Positions 12,584 to 24,358 of a stretch of DNA of 64,000 bases are shown here, piece by piece. Position numbers and translations under genes: made by a program. Positions within the stretch are counted from its first letter, which is position 1. The number at the start of each line of letters is the position of its first letter. The notes beneath the pieces were generated by a model, which had not been told where the DNA came from, did not search any database, and saw only the letters and a program-made list of their open reading frames with translations. Source of the stretch: Metaphire vulgaris (Eukaryota; Annelida; Clitellata; Crassiclitellata; Megascolecidae); NCBI GenBank assembly GCA_018105865.1, contig CM030834.1, forward strand, positions 23,295,922-23,359,921, written 5' to 3'.

Positions 12584-12864
12584 TTGTTTCTTACTGGCAA
12601 ACTCGGATCCGCCTTATTGGTGGTCCCGAGGATGCGCCTCCGAACCGTCGGAGATCGAGCATTTCCCGCGGCCGCGGCTCGGGCATGGAATTCTCTACCG
12701 CCATCAATACGGCTCTCTACGACCTTGAATACTTTTAAGGAGAGACTTAAAACCTGGTTATATCGCACGAGTTATCTGTAACTTTGTAATGTGTTCACGC
12801 AGTTCGTTCGGACGAGTTACCACATAAATCAGTACGTTAATAATAATAATAATAATAATAATAA
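12584..12864 (+). mobile_element. Truncated L2/CR1-like LINE 3-prime end with (TAA)n tail
   Basis: A 65-codon frame contains RLRTVGDRAFPAAAARAWNS, then LPPSIRL and FKERLKTWLY. This is the typical end of L2/CR1 reverse transcriptase proteins (G-D-R-A-F-x-x-A-A-x-x-x-W-N-S-L-P). About 60 bp after the stop it ends in a TAA microsatellite (12839-12864), the expected 3-prime tail. It is 5-prime truncated but the frame is intact, so insertion was fairly recent. Confidence 0.85.
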
Positions 12865-12990
12865 ACTCATTGCTGGAATTTCAGATACTTGGCAATAAGA
12901 TTTTTAGGCTTGTTACATGTTAGGTGAAAGCCATTAGACAACAATAAATTGGAGAGCATTTCCTGATATTGTGTGATCTTGCCCGTTTTC

Positions 12991-13543
12991 CAGGGGCGTA
13001 AATCCTATGTGTTTTTCTGGGTCCGGACCCACCCACTTTTTTAGGAGCTGGGTCCGGCCGGGCAATGGACCCACCCACTTTTTGAGATGAATTGTTTATT
13101 ATTATTCGCGAGACAATTATGTAAAGCAGTGAGAACAGCTAGATTTATTTTGCCCCCAATTATGTAACTCAGAAAGACCTGCGATGTTTCCTATCCTCGC
13201 GTCTGACTGGCTATCTAGGTATTATTTAGCTCTATGGATAAACGTGACGTCACATTTTCGCATACGTACGACTCCATTTTGTCATTTTTAGGTTTTTGGT
13301 TCGGTCAACGTGAAAACGTTTCTGCTAGCAATTGTTAATTATTATTTACTGTCTATCCTGCATTTATCATGTAAGTGCTTCTAGATAATAATTTAACGTT
13401 TAAGTATGATAATTATAATAATGTATTGAATTGTTACCACTGAGCACTGGCAAGGCTTGTTTCAATAAACATTGTTTTGTGACAGCACAATTTAAAATTT
13501 TCATTTGGACCCACCCACCTTTTTACACAGATCTACGCCTCTG
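12991..13543. mobile_element. 553-bp hAT-type MITE with perfect 8-bp target duplication
   Basis: It begins CAGGGGCGTAAATC and ends GATCTACGCCTCTG, imperfect inverted repeats. It is flanked by CCGTTTTC at 12983-12990 and again at 13544-13551. Just inside the left end, GGACCCACCCACTTTTT occurs twice, and the right end has a similar GGACCCACCCACCTTTTT. No transposase frame, so non-autonomous. Confidence 0.88.
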
Positions 13544-13551
13544 CCGTTTTC

Positions 13552-14010
13552 ACCCCATATAGTATAATGGCCTACAATCGTAATGTAATGATTTCCTCAA
13601 CTGTTTCATGGCTATTCAGTATTCAGTAATGATTAGCGTTTCTTTTGCGCTTTTTTCATATTCCATCCCTTTTTGTCCTGTTCAGTGTTCCTGCGACCTA
13701 GACGGATTAAACACAATCAAGAGTGACGTTCTGTTTTATTCGGTTGTCGTAGTCTATACAATTTCGGAGTTTCCTTGATCTGGTCTTTCGCGGATGGATT
13801 TCAAGTATCATCGATTCCCCTTGGGTATTAGAAATGGTGATATCTAACGAAGTGCATAATTATTATTGTGTTCGCTAGGTGGCGGTAATAACGTTGAATT
13901 TTTAACTTATAAAAATCCAGAGAATCTTCGAAATTGTAATTTAATATTGTATAAACCCAACTACAGGCGCTTTCCGAGTTTGCATAGCTAAATACAAATA
14001 ATTTGCTGCG
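13552..14010. other. Spacer, possible remnant of a LINE tail
   Basis: No gene. At 13765-13850 the text TTGATCTGGTC, then ATCATCGATTCCCCTTGGG and TTAGAAATGG resembles the LINE tail at 6510-6590, but it is too decayed to be sure. Confidence 0.35.
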
Positions 14011-14011
14011 C

Positions 14012-14081
<70 letters not shown>

Positions 14082-14215
14082 TATTATTATTATTATTATA
14101 ACGATTAATAAATCATTATAAAAGCTAGTTTTAATCAGTTTAATAATTTTATTATTACAATTAATAAATCATCATAAAAGCTAGTTTTTAACCAGTTTAA
14201 TAATAGTAATAATAA
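14011..14215. repeat. (ATT)n microsatellite followed by a roughly 57-bp tandem duplication
   Basis: ATT repeats run from 14011 to about 14100. Two copies of AATAAATCAT(T/C)ATAAAAGCTAGTTTT with AGTTTAATAAT follow, starting near 14105 and 14160. Confidence 0.85.
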
Positions 14216-15139
14216 TTATGTGCCTTTATGTTAGCCTGTATGGAAATTGAATGAGGTCGCAGTCTGGTTTAGTCTGGCAGTCGTAAAGTGCTTTGAGCGT
14301 TTTCTGAGATCTTTAGTAGACGCCAATTTATTTAGCGCATTACTGTAGTTAATTTTCTGCTATAACGTCCGAACCCTGTTTTGTTCGCTGTGTTCGTCGG
14401 TGCTTAGAGCTTCGTCTTGTCATGCGTTTCTCGTGTCCTCTCGCCACGCCTCTATCTTAGCAGAACATGTCCGGAGAGGTCTCTTGAGGGGCCTGACAAT
14501 GGCCACAGCAACAGGGATCATCCGGAGTGACACTGCGGTCATGCCATGGCCTACCAAGACTGGGATGACCTCCCCAAGACGAGACCGTCGCCGTCCGCTG
14601 GAGCGTCTCGATATTGTTGGGCGGGGGGGGGTAGGACCGATACGAATCTTATCCCGTCCGGTGCGATTGGAGCGTTACCGCGAACACGACTTTGCACTGA
14701 ACCGAGAGATACTTCGAGTAGAGACCGCATGCCAATCTATAATGGCGTAGATATGATCTGCATAAAGTCAAATTAAGTAATTGACTGTTTTCTTGGTCTT
14801 TTCCTTCTGCGTACGATTCTTTTATTTTTGACCAATATATAATTTGGTGCGACAGTTCATTAGGCCTACATCATCTTCTAGGCCTATTTCAACTTACTGT
14901 AGTCGTTTGGTGTAATACTTATAATCAAGTGTAGACCTATTTAGAAAGTCCAAGACGTGTGGAGGGTGACCCAGTTATCGGCATAAATAACCATGGGCGT
15001 CCACATAACATTTTCCAGGGGTGCAAAACCGGGTCTGGTGACGAAAAAACATCCTCCGTAAAACTACAGATATAGGCTATGTATAGTGTGTCTGCCACTT
15101 AGCCTTATAAATGCCACATATAGGCTATGCTTAGTTGGT
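14216..15139. other. CpG-bearing spacer, no assignable gene
   Basis: At 14400-14750 a CpG-rich stretch stays open in two overlapping plus-strand frames (117 and 77 codons). I recognise no family in either, and no exon structure is evident. It could be an unrecognised 5-prime exon or promoter-like island, or chance. TAGGCCTA occurs at 14861 and 14879. Confidence 0.3.
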
Positions 15140-15147
15140 CCTGGCTC

Positions 15148-15324
15148 CAGTGGCGGCTCCACCGGGGGGCAGGGGGTCCGTGCCCCCTATTGAGTGCCTG
15201 GCCCCCCCAGTTGGGACCCTATACTTAATGCTACATACATTAAACAACAAATGGTTGGCCCCATGATTAGAAGTTGCCACCCCAACGCCCCCCTCCCACT
15301 TGCCAAGTCCTAGAGCCGCCACTG
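15148..15324. mobile_element. hAT-type MITE, family B (CAGTGGCGG ends)
   Basis: A 177-bp element with ends CAGTGGCGGCTCCA and TAGAGCCGCCACTG, nearly perfect inverted repeats. It is flanked by perfect 8-bp duplications CCTGGCTC at 15140-15147 and 15325-15332. It is the reverse orientation of the two copies at 23870-25980. Non-autonomous. Confidence 0.9.
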
Positions 15325-15471
15325 CCTGGCTCATTTCGCTCCTGGACTACTCCCTTGTCGTATCGGTCTACATTATACACACTACAACCGTGCAAAATAG
15401 TCCTAGACCAGACAATGCATGGGCTAGTATGCTGTTAACGTTTTTCATGGGCGATTTAAAAATCCTATGAT

Positions 15472-15651
15472 CAGTGTTTTATACAGACCTGTCTGGAGGG
15501 GATAGTTCCATCCCCAACCAAAAAACTCAAAATCTCCCCCCCCCCAATCAAAAATTGCAGCACTAAAATTTTGGGGCATTGAACTGTGCCTTTTCCACTC
15601 CAGCCAAGTCAATCCTCCCTCGCAAAGGTCTGGTGACTGGATAAAACACTG
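15472..15651. mobile_element. hAT-type MITE, family A, copy 2 (inverted)
   Basis: A 180-bp element beginning CAGTGTTTTATACAGACCTG and ending TGGATAAAACACTG, the reverse complement of the copies at 9976 and 24224. The flanks CCTATGAT (15464-15471) and CCTACCAT (15652-15659) match at 6 of 8 bases, a decayed target duplication. Confidence 0.8.
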
Positions 15652-15659
15652 CCTACCAT

Positions 15660-16230
15660 AATTTGCAATATCTTCCCAAAAAGGGGCGGGTGATTTTCCA
15701 TATTTATGGGTGGGTATACTTCTACAAAATTATTCTATCCCTCCAATGGTGATGGCAGGATTAGGCCTACGCCTCTGTGGGAAGCCTGCTTTACCGTCAG
15801 TTATCAAAAATAGCTCGTTAACCATCAAAGTCGTTTAATCTGCATGCTGTAGATATTCACATGAGTTTTATTCATGTTCAGTTTGTGATTATCCAATGAT
15901 TTTAGGCTAATCGTCAGAGAACTCTTTGCGGTTGCTAATTAGATACTGGTTGAACCAATCGTAGCACGTCCTTCGTGCTCTTCCGGAACGCTCTCTGCAT
16001 TCGAATTCCGACTCCAGCTTCGGTCCGAACGTGGCGCACAAATGACAGACGACCCTCGACAGAGTCCAGTTTTTCCTGTCGCTGGCAAGCGTCTTGTCGA
16101 TCCCACCAGCAGCAATGGCGTCGACTTGGATAGCAGATCGTCTGAAAATGGAAACTATTGAAAAAGCGATAAGGCGTGATTTGTGCACAAGGTCGTATCT
16201 CAAACTCTATTATTTGCCATGGAGGAGTAG
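15660..16230. other. Spacer with an unrecognised minus-strand open frame
   Basis: The minus strand is open for 98 codons at 15907-16203 and ends with YDWFNQYLISNRKEFSDD before its stop. I do not recognise it, and I see no good splice acceptor or partner exon. ATTAGGCCTACGCCTCTG near 15761-15778 looks like one end of a MITE without a clear partner. Confidence 0.3.
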
Positions 16231-16411
16231 CAGGGGCGTAGCCAGAAATTTGATTTGGGAGTGTATAAATATTTTGGGTGGGTATAAATCTTAACTATAA
16301 ACCACATAAACCATATAAAACCACATATAAGCACATGTAAATCACATAAAAACTTTCAGGTAGACTGATTTGGGGGTATATACCGATATCCCCCCCGTCG
16401 CTACGCCACTG
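16231..16411. mobile_element. Probable hAT-type MITE with CAGGGGCGTAGC / GCTACGCCACTG ends
   Basis: A 181-bp element with good terminal inverted repeats, related in its ends to the 12991 element. The flanking octamers (AGGAGTAG and CGGCGGTT) do not match, so the target duplication is lost or one end is misplaced. Confidence 0.65.
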
Positions 16412-18632
16412 CGGCGGTTAGGTCCATAGACCTATAGGCAAGCAGTATCTTCAACCCTGATATTCTGATGAAATTCAACAGAGGGGTCATCCACATTTAC
16501 GCCTTAGTAGTACTATTGCTACAGTAGGCTATAGATATGAAAAAATTCAGAAGAGTGATGAAACGAATTCAATCCACATTTTCTTGTGTCCCCATCTCCA
16601 TTGCGTCAAACCGTACTAGAATAATCACTATTAATCAGTATATTCGGTCTTAATTGTATTCTAGAGCGCTCGAACTGCCACGAAAAATGGTCAACTATTT
16701 TTGCATATCTATAGCCTTCTGTACATCAATCGTAGAATAGTATCATTAATGAAAAATACAGTAGACAAATACGTTTTGCTTCGAAATCCACGTATGTTCA
16801 CAATTTTTGAGCAATACTGTATAGTTCCTGCTTCACAAAGCGTTTATATTGACTTTGCATGCGACCTACTAGGCCTATAGACTATATAGCGATTGTCGCC
16901 ACAGGTCATCTAGACCCAACCGAATGACAATACTGCGATTATACTGTAGATGTAAGTTCGCGTAGGCCTATTTATAATGAAATATGATACAGATCAAAGG
17001 GAGTTTCTGTCTGATGAAAATTCAAGTGTCTGTCCTTTGGCAACTTCTTGAAAGAGATGGAATTAGAGGCGAAAACCGTGACCCAGAGGGATTCGCTGTC
17101 ATCACTGACGGGGATGACAGCCGACATAAGACGTGGCATTTCAAGTCCATTTCTCAGGATTAATATCCAGAAAGAAAGATATCATCGCGAATTTTCTGTG
17201 CAGAGACAAGAGAAAGAAGACGCACTGCTGAGAATTGGAAGAAATCCGATGCGAAAAGTCGCCATCGGCGCAAATGCCGCGCTGACACCACCTAGTAACA
17301 GGAAGCGGAACTAGGCCACGTATAATGCCGACTTTCAATTCTCGCCTTGATTCCTGTTTCCTTTATTTCTTAAAAAATAAAAATAAAAATAAAATAAACG
17401 AAAACCCGACGCAACTCCGGGATATTTGTGTCCTGTTTGTCCCCCTTCGTTCGCCGTACGGCCGGCCATTCATCCAATCGCGCAGGATCACACTACGCCT
17501 CCATTATCGCTCATATTTCGCAGTCCCAGGACCCTTCCGTCGTCCCGAAGGACGGAAATCTAATGTTCTCGCGGAATTAGATCCGTTAGATTCCGACCGC
17601 ATCCACCACAACACCTGAGGTCGTTCAACTCCGCCGTTGTTACGGTCCTCCGTCCTTCTTGTGGCGTACCTCGACCCGTTGTTGCTCGTGTATAGGATCC
17701 CCCGATGAGTCGATGACAACCGCCCTGATTGTGAAATACGCCCGGAATTTTATAGCTCCGGTCATAACGAAGAAATTCAAGCCATTGCAAATGCAGTATC
17801 GTATTCATGACCACGGACAAGATTTCTGTTACTTTTACTATAGACCGGCGTCTATATAGCCTACGGTCTGTGTCGTCTGTGCCTAAATATACTGTATACA
17901 GTACATGCATGTACGTGTTTGAATGACGGGACTACAGTAGGCCTATAATTATAACATAGGGAAATCATTTCTACCAATTAATGCCACGTAGGCGCGGAAG
18001 AACATGAAATGCTAATTTAAACTAGAAGTTTTAAAGAGCAGTGGCCGAATCCAGTGTTTCGAAATAGGGAGCGGTACATCGACATTCGAGATTTTTGGGC
18101 AACAAATTACAGTATCCGACGACCAAAACAAAATTCGTCAATGAGGTCACACATCCAAGCGTTCTCTTCGATCGTGCTATGCTCCCTACCAGTGCTACCT
18201 ACTCCCTTTTTCTCAACGGTTTTGGGCAAACTCAATGACACTTTCGAGCCAAAATGGGAGGACTCTATACTGTAAGTTAGGCGTTTTATTAGGCCCTATT
18301 CATGTTTTTGGAATTAGCAATTTCGTGGAAGCACACGCACACACATACATACATACATACATACATACATACAGTACGTACACTTGAGGCAAAACAAGTA
18401 TTCGGATGTCGTGCGACCGAGAAACTCTTTTTTCGCAGCGCTAAGATAAGCGCTTCTATTTTCCGCGTGAACAATGCATTTACCTGTAACTGCCTAGACC
18501 TTCCAGAGGTTGTACTTTGAACCCGCTGCGTCTTTTGGAAGCATCTGTTGAAAGCCGAATACCTGAAACCTTATCTCGCTCGCAGGTCAGCTTAGAATAA
18601 CGCTTTTAACATGATGTGGACTTTTAACCCAA
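16412..18632. other. Gene-poor part of the repeat island
   Basis: Several 60- to 120-codon frames lie on both strands at 17048-17910, overlapping one another. None matches a family I know and none shows a convincing splice pattern. CpG is more frequent here than in the flanking gene regions. There is an (ACAT)n microsatellite at 18337-18373. TAGGCCTA occurs at 16870, 16963 and 17938. Confidence 0.3.
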
Positions 18633-18640
18633 GTTTAAGC

Positions 18641-18807
18641 CAGTGTTAGAGTTGCCGGGGGTTGGGGGGTTGGGGGCAATGGAGGGGGGTGAACCCCAGC
18701 CAACTTTGCAACCCTCCCCAAAATCGCATGTCGGGTACAGGCAGCTTCTGTCATTCATTGAATTTCAGTCTTTAACCCCCAGCTCAAATTTCACAACTCC
18801 AACACTG
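18641..18807. mobile_element. hAT-type MITE, family C, perfect 8-bp target duplication
   Basis: A 167-bp element with ends CAGTGTTAGAGTTG and CAACTCCAACACTG. It is flanked by GTTTAAGC at 18633-18640 and 18808-18815. The interior is G-rich on one side and C-rich on the other. Its ends differ from families A and B, so it is a separate lineage. No coding capacity. Confidence 0.88.
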
Positions 18808-18815
18808 GTTTAAGC

Positions 18816-19590
18816 CAGTTAGTAAAAGCATTGTTGTTGACTTCATCTCCGACTAAACGTTAGAACTCACCCGGGACGAAAGAATTCCGGGGGAAGAGCT
18901 GTGACGTCACATGGAATGAAGGAAAAGATGGAAGAGGAAAGAAGGAATAGGATAATCGGATGCGTCTGGCTATACATCCTGGTCTTCGTCGTCAGCGCTA
19001 CATCATAAAAAATTGTCATCATTACAGGACCAACAGAAGTTCACGAAGTCACGGAAGCCGTGAACTGCGTGATTTTTGGCTTTTTACGTGAATTATGTCG
19101 CGAATTTTTACAAATGTCGCGACTCCGTGAATTTCTGGATTTACTTCGCAAATTTCAGTTGTAGGCCTATCCGTGGCCCGCGGACGTTTCCGGGATTTTA
19201 TTGGAAAGTCCCCCCCCCGAAGGCTTTCTTGCTTTCATACTAGCGCTACATAAGAAGTCATTCCTTCCAAAGGTCTAAAAATCTAAATCGCCATCAATTC
19301 AATTTATTTTTTAAAATAAAAGATTAAAGTAGCTTACCATGACCTACCATGCATATCACACAGATGTGAGACGGTTAAACAGAGGAAGAGTTTTACAACG
19401 CTTTGCTGAACTGATAGCAGAAATTCGTGAATTTATTAAATAGTAAAGGCAAAGAAACGCATTTGTTTAATGACAAGCGTTGGTTGGCTGACTGACTGCG
19501 TTTCTAACGGACATTTTAACGAGGAAATAACGTATTAAACGTACATGTCTATTTAAAATAACTGTAGACTTTTTAGCTTAAATTATAACT
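18816..19590. other. Spacer before the 203-bp array
   Basis: No gene. Short direct echoes such as GTGAATTT, GCGAATTTT and GTGAATTTCTGG recur around 19080-19150. TAGGCCTA is at 19162. Confidence 0.35.
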
Positions 19591-19626
19591 GTCTCGATGG
19601 CAGACACAATCTGGAAATGTCGTCCA

Positions 19627-21430
19627 TTTAACAGGACGAAATAACTGTCCAATATGCGCTTGATTTTGCACAAACCCTTAGAATTATTAGCGTTATAGAA
19701 CAGCGAGGGTGGTCATAGACGAGGCCTTCTAAATGCAGAAGTTGATGGTCTATGTTTGCAATAGCGACTGACATCTATGTAGTGAAGAATGCTAAAGATA
19801 ATCGCTCAATATGGTACTTGAAATCGATCTTTAACAGGACGAAATAACTTTCAAATATGCGCTTGATTTTGCACAAATCCTTGGCATTATTAGCATTATA
19901 GAATAGCGAGGGTGGTCATGGATGAGGCCTTCTAAATGCAGAAGTTGATGGTCTATGTTTGCAATAGCGACTGACATCTATGTAGTGAAGAATGCTAAAG
20001 ACAGTGGCTCAATATGGTACTTGAAATCGATCTTTAACAGGACGAAATAACTTTCAAATATGCGCTTGATTTTGCACAAATCCTATGCATTATTAGCATT
20101 ATAGAATAGCGAGGGTGGTCATGGACGAGGCCTTCTAAATGCAGAAGTTGATGGTCTATGTTTGCAATAGCGACTGACATCTATGTAGTGAAGAATGCTA
20201 AAGACAGTGGCTCAATATGGTACTTGAAATCGATCTTTAACAGGACGAAATAACTTTCAAATATGCGCTTGATTTTGCACAAATTTTATGCATTATTAGC
20301 ATTATAGAATAGCGAGGGTGGTCATGGACGAGGCCTTCTAAATGCAGAAGTTGATGGTCTATGTTTGCAATAGCGACTGACATCTATGTAGTGAAGAATG
20401 CTAAAGACAGTGGCTCAATATGGTACTTGAAATCGGTCTTTAACAGGACGAAATAACTTTCAAATATGCGCTTGATTTTGCACAAATCCTATGCATTATT
20501 AGCATTATAGAATAGCGAGGGTGGTCATGGACGAGGCCTTCTAAATGCAGAAGTTGATGGTCTATGTTTGCAATAGCGACTGATATCTATGTAGTGAAGA
20601 ATGCTAAAGATAATCGCTCAATATGGTACTTGAAATCGGTCTTTAACAGGACGAAATAACTTTCAAATATGCGCTTGATTTTGCACAAACCCTATGCATT
20701 ATTAGCATTATAGAATAGCGAGGGTGGTCATGGATGAGGCCTTCTAAATGCAGAAGTTGATGGTCTATGTTTGCAATAGCGACTGACATCTATGTAGTGA
20801 AGAATGCTAAAGACAGTGGCTCAATATGGTACTTGAAATCGGTCTTTAACAGGACGAAATAACTTTCAAATATGCGCTTGATTTTGCACAAATCCTATGC
20901 ATTATTAGCATTATAGAATAGCGAGGGTGGTCATGGATGAGGCCTTCTAAATACAGAAGCTGATGGCCTTTGTTTGCAATAGCGACTGACATCTATGTAG
21001 TGAAGAATGCTAAAGACAGTGGCTCAATATGGTACTTGAAATCGGTCTTTAACAGGACGAAATAACTTTCAAATATGCGCTTGATTTTGCACAAATCCTA
21101 TGCATTATTAGCATTATAGAATAGCGAGGGTGGTCATGGATGAGGCCTTCTAAATACAGAAGTTGATGGTCTATGTTTGCAATAGCGACTGACGTCTATG
21201 TAGTGAAGAATGCTAAAGATAATCGCTTTAACAGGACGAAATAACTTTCAAATATGCGTTGATTTTGCACAAACCCTTTAACAGCAAATTAGCGAATCTT
21301 CAACGGACGAGGCCTCTAAATGCTTGATGGCCTATGTTTGCAATAGCGACTGATATCTACGTAGTGAAGAATGCTAAAGATAATCGCTCAATATGGTACT
21401 CGAAATCGATCTTTAACGGTCTGAATAATG
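19627..21430. repeat. 203-bp tandem repeat array, about nine units
   Basis: Units beginning TTTAACAGGACGAAATAACT start at 19627, 19830, 20033, 20236, 20439, 20642, 20845, 21048 and 21227, with a last partial start at 21412. Seven successive intervals are exactly 203 bp; the last two are about 179 and 185 after deletions. Inner units are nearly identical, while the outer ones are diverged, as expected from unequal crossing-over. Every frame is interrupted by stops on both strands. I see no tRNA, 5S or snRNA signature. The period is close to a nucleosome repeat length. Confidence 0.95.
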
Positions 21431-21691
21431 CGGAAGATGTTGGCTATTGTTGAATGAATTCCCCAACCGATTTCTCACAGCTTAGGAACAGGAGGATCTC
21501 TTCAATTTCTGTATTACCGTAAATTTGTTTAATACAAACCGGGTCCCAGAGTCTGGGTCTCCTACACAAGCCGGGAATTCGTTTTCACAGAAAGCCGAAA
21601 GCTTGTATTCGAAGCTTAACGGTAGCCTCTATGATAGTCATTGTCTAAAACTTCGAGCCGATGACTGCTATACGTTGCTACTGTAATTATA
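21431..21691. other. Spacer after the 203-bp array
   Basis: Short unique sequence; nothing recognisable. Confidence 0.35.
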
Positions 21692-21699
21692 GTATAGTA

Positions 21700-22482
21700 C
21701 AGGGTTTCCCAAACATTTTGGAATCGCGGCCCACTTCAGCGGGTGTGTAACCTGCCACGACCCTAATCATTGCATGTAATATTTTTAAAAATGCATTAGG
21801 CCATCATCTGGCGAACGTTATTTGAAAAGTATTTTATGAGTTTTGAATAAATGGTAAAAAGAAAAGCTCTGATTCAATTCGAATGAAAAATACTGTATGG
21901 CAAATACATTAGGCAGAATTATTCATATTTGTGCCAAATAAGGAGAGAAATAGAGAGAGAAAGAGAGAGAGAAATGTCCTAAAACTTATGTCTTTTAATA
22001 TTTTTCCAGCAACATAATTTTGTTTTTCGTCTTAAAAATCCGACGAATAGGGCAAAATCGCTTAAACGCCAGGTCATTGTGTGTTCGGCGTAGTTAGACA
22101 GTGAATCTGATTGTTAGTTGAGTATCAGAGCAAAATGATCGGAATACGCTTTCCTTGCGTTATTGCGAAATAAGGTTAATTTTAAAAAGTGCTATAGGCT
22201 ACGGTTTCCCAAACTGTTTTTGAACTGCGACCCTAGCTCTTCAACGGCTTTGATAAAACACTAAACCATTTTAATATATACCGTGTAGGCCTATGGAGGA
22301 TTGTAGGCACTTAAATTTCTTAAAACCTAAGCCTACTCACAACTTCCAAAGCTTGTGACTTTGTGGCATTGGTTAGAAAATGACACTTTTGAAACTTATT
22401 TCCAGCTACCCCGCGACCCATTAGACTGAGCCCTGCGCCACACTTTTGGGCCGCGAGTCGCGACCCAGTTTGGAAAACACTG
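21700..22482. mobile_element. 783-bp hAT-like non-autonomous element
   Basis: It begins CAGGGTTTCCCAAAC and ends GTTTGGAAAACACTG. CAGGG-TTCCCAAAC ends are classic for hAT/Charlie elements. The flanks GTATAGTA (21692-21699) and GTCTAGGA (22483-22490) agree at 6 of 8 bases. A second internal GGTTTCCCAAACTG at about 22203 followed by TGCGACCC suggests a nested or tandem second copy. No transposase frame is visible. Confidence 0.75.
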
Positions 22483-22490
22483 GTCTAGGA

Positions 22491-23415
22491 TATAGGACCT
22501 ATACGGTAGTATAGGGTCTATGGCCTTAGAACATTCCATAGACTCCTTAAGGTGTCTATGGAACATTCAAATGCGTACGTGACTAAACCGTTATGTTTTT
22601 TCCGAAAGCATACTAGGTCTAGTAAATTCACTTAAACAAAGTTCGATAGCCATGCTCATCGTGTCCCATGAAATGCAGGGCTATTCATACGTGCCGAAAG
22701 ATAGAGTCCCTGCAGAACTTGCGCTTGCAATAATTATAACTATATATGGCTTGGAATGCGATCCCTAGAGAAATCTGGAAAGCTATTCTCGACACCAATT
22801 CAAGTCACGAAATGTCCTGACGCTGGATACATTTAACTTGTAGGCCTAAAACCACTTCGTCTAGGTACAGTGCATCTTAAATTTTCCAGATCTGCAGAAA
22901 TTATACTATTATTGTATCGTAATAAAAAGTTTGCATCGCTACAATAACTACCACTTTTAAACACTGAACTTGGTGCGGAGACCGTAAGAAGTTTCGCCAC
23001 AGTCGGCTTCACGCGGGCACTGAAAACGTACGAATTCATCAGATATATAGTTTATATTTGAATGCTAAAGATTCTCGAATGACAATTTAGACATAATAGA
23101 GCTAGCTATTGTCAGCAAAAGAGTTATAGCAACTTACGGTAGCTATAGGATTTCTCGAGATTTTGAGCGGCTGAAAGCTATAGGGCACCGGCGTCCCAAG
23201 TACTCTGCGGAGTTCGGTTGGTCCAGAGCGGTCGAGATGGGTCGCCGCGGAGGTGGCTTTAAATGTCCGGCCGGATGGAGAGTGAGGGGGAGGAGAGAGG
23301 TGGACTACGTGACCGAAGGCACGCGACGAATCCGGACTCCACTGAAGATCCGCCTCCAGTCTTGGGCGTCACGTGATAGACATTGTCAAGAAGATGGAAA
23401 TGACATCGGTGTCAC
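22491..23415. other. Spacer with a CpG-rich segment and a possible LINE remnant
   Basis: Around 22750-22840 the text reads like a stop-broken LINE C-terminus (AWNAIP, then VLTLDTFN). From 23160 to 23400 the sequence is CpG-rich and stays open in a plus-strand frame from 23237, but I recognise no family. TAGGCCTA is at 22286 and 22841. Confidence 0.3.
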
Positions 23416-23540
23416 ACGCGAGAGAGAGAGAGAGAGAGGGAGAGGGAGAGAGGGAGAGGGAGAGGGAGAGGGAGAGGGAGAGGGAGAGGGAGAGGAAGAG
23501 GGAGAGGGAGACGGAGACGGAGACGGAGACGGGAGAGAGA
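23416..23540. repeat. (GGGAGA)n and (GAGACG)n purine microsatellite
   Basis: A roughly 125-bp run of GA/GGGAGA hexamers passing into GGAGACGGAGAC. Frames over it encode only Arg-Glu or Gly-Glu repeats and are not genes. Confidence 0.95.
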
Positions 23541-23869
23541 GTGGAATCTCTCTTCAGCAATAGCAGAATATAAGCATGAATTATGTGGAAATCGAAAGTT
23601 GGAGGATGTTAGAACCTGAGTTAATTAAAAGATCAGCGCTGGCGAAGGGCTCCCCAACGACCCACAATACTTCGGAAATGGCGCCGACATCAAAGTTTTA
23701 TTAATAAGGCCTACACCAGTTTTTAAAATATCCGCCAGAAGACCAAGTTGTAGGCCTAGGTCTATAGTTGACGCATATATAATGTCTCGTTAATGTCTTT
23801 GGCGCTCAACTAAAGAGACGACTTGGCCTTCTCTGACGCTTTAATTCTGATCTTAGAACGCTGCGGTAA

Positions 23870-24057
23870 CAGTGGCTGCTCCAGGATTTGGCAAGTGGGG
23901 GGAGGGGATTGGCGTGACAACTTCTAATCACGGGGGCAACCATTTGTTGTTAGGTATGTAGTATTAAGTATAGGGTGCCAACAGGGGCTACTAGGGGGGG
24001 GTTCAGGCACTTAATAGAGGCACGGGCGCCCGGGGCCCCTCTGTTGAGCCGCCACTG
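23870..24057. mobile_element. hAT-type MITE, family B, copy 1 of the composite
   Basis: A 188-bp complete element, CAGTGGCTGCTCCAGG to GAGCCGCCACTG, in the opposite orientation to 15148-15324. The body includes GGATTTGGCAAGTGGGGG and TTAAGTATAGGGTGCCAAC. Confidence 0.88.
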
Positions 24058-24223
24058 CCTGTAGATCAAAATTGAGAATGATATTATTGATTATTTTAGC
24101 CAAAATTAAAGCATTAAAGATGGGGCAAGAGGAAATTGTGGATTTTGTCGGATAATTTCTTCAAATCGATTAGATTTTTCGATATCAAGGCCCAATAAAC
24201 CCTCTATTCAACAGGCCTTCAAT

Positions 24224-24358
24224 CAATGTTTTATCCAGACTCCAGGCCTTTGGGGGAAAATTGAGACTTTCAGGGGGGATCGACTTGATTGGAGGGGAAA
24301 AGACAGCAAAATTTGTGTAAGTGCTGGGAAACCTCTAACAGGCCTGTATAAAACACTG
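24224..24358. mobile_element. hAT-type MITE, family A, copy 3
   Basis: A 135-bp element, CAATGTTTTATCCAGACTCC to CTGTATAAAACACTG, with perfect 8-bp target duplications CCTTCAAT at 24216-24223 and 24359-24366. It lies in the segment between the two family-B copies. Confidence 0.88.

Noticed and set aside
14400..14776. 117- and 77-codon frames in a CpG-rich stretch
   Set aside because: No family resemblance, two competing frames, no supporting exon structure; kept only as a note.
15907..16203. 98-codon minus-strand frame ending YDWFNQYLISNRKEFSDD
   Set aside because: Not recognised, no polypyrimidine acceptor or partner exon; could be real but unsupported.
19627..21430. 203-bp array as a tandem RNA gene cluster
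   Set aside because: No A/B boxes, 5S or snRNA elements, and no T-run terminators at a constant place in the units.
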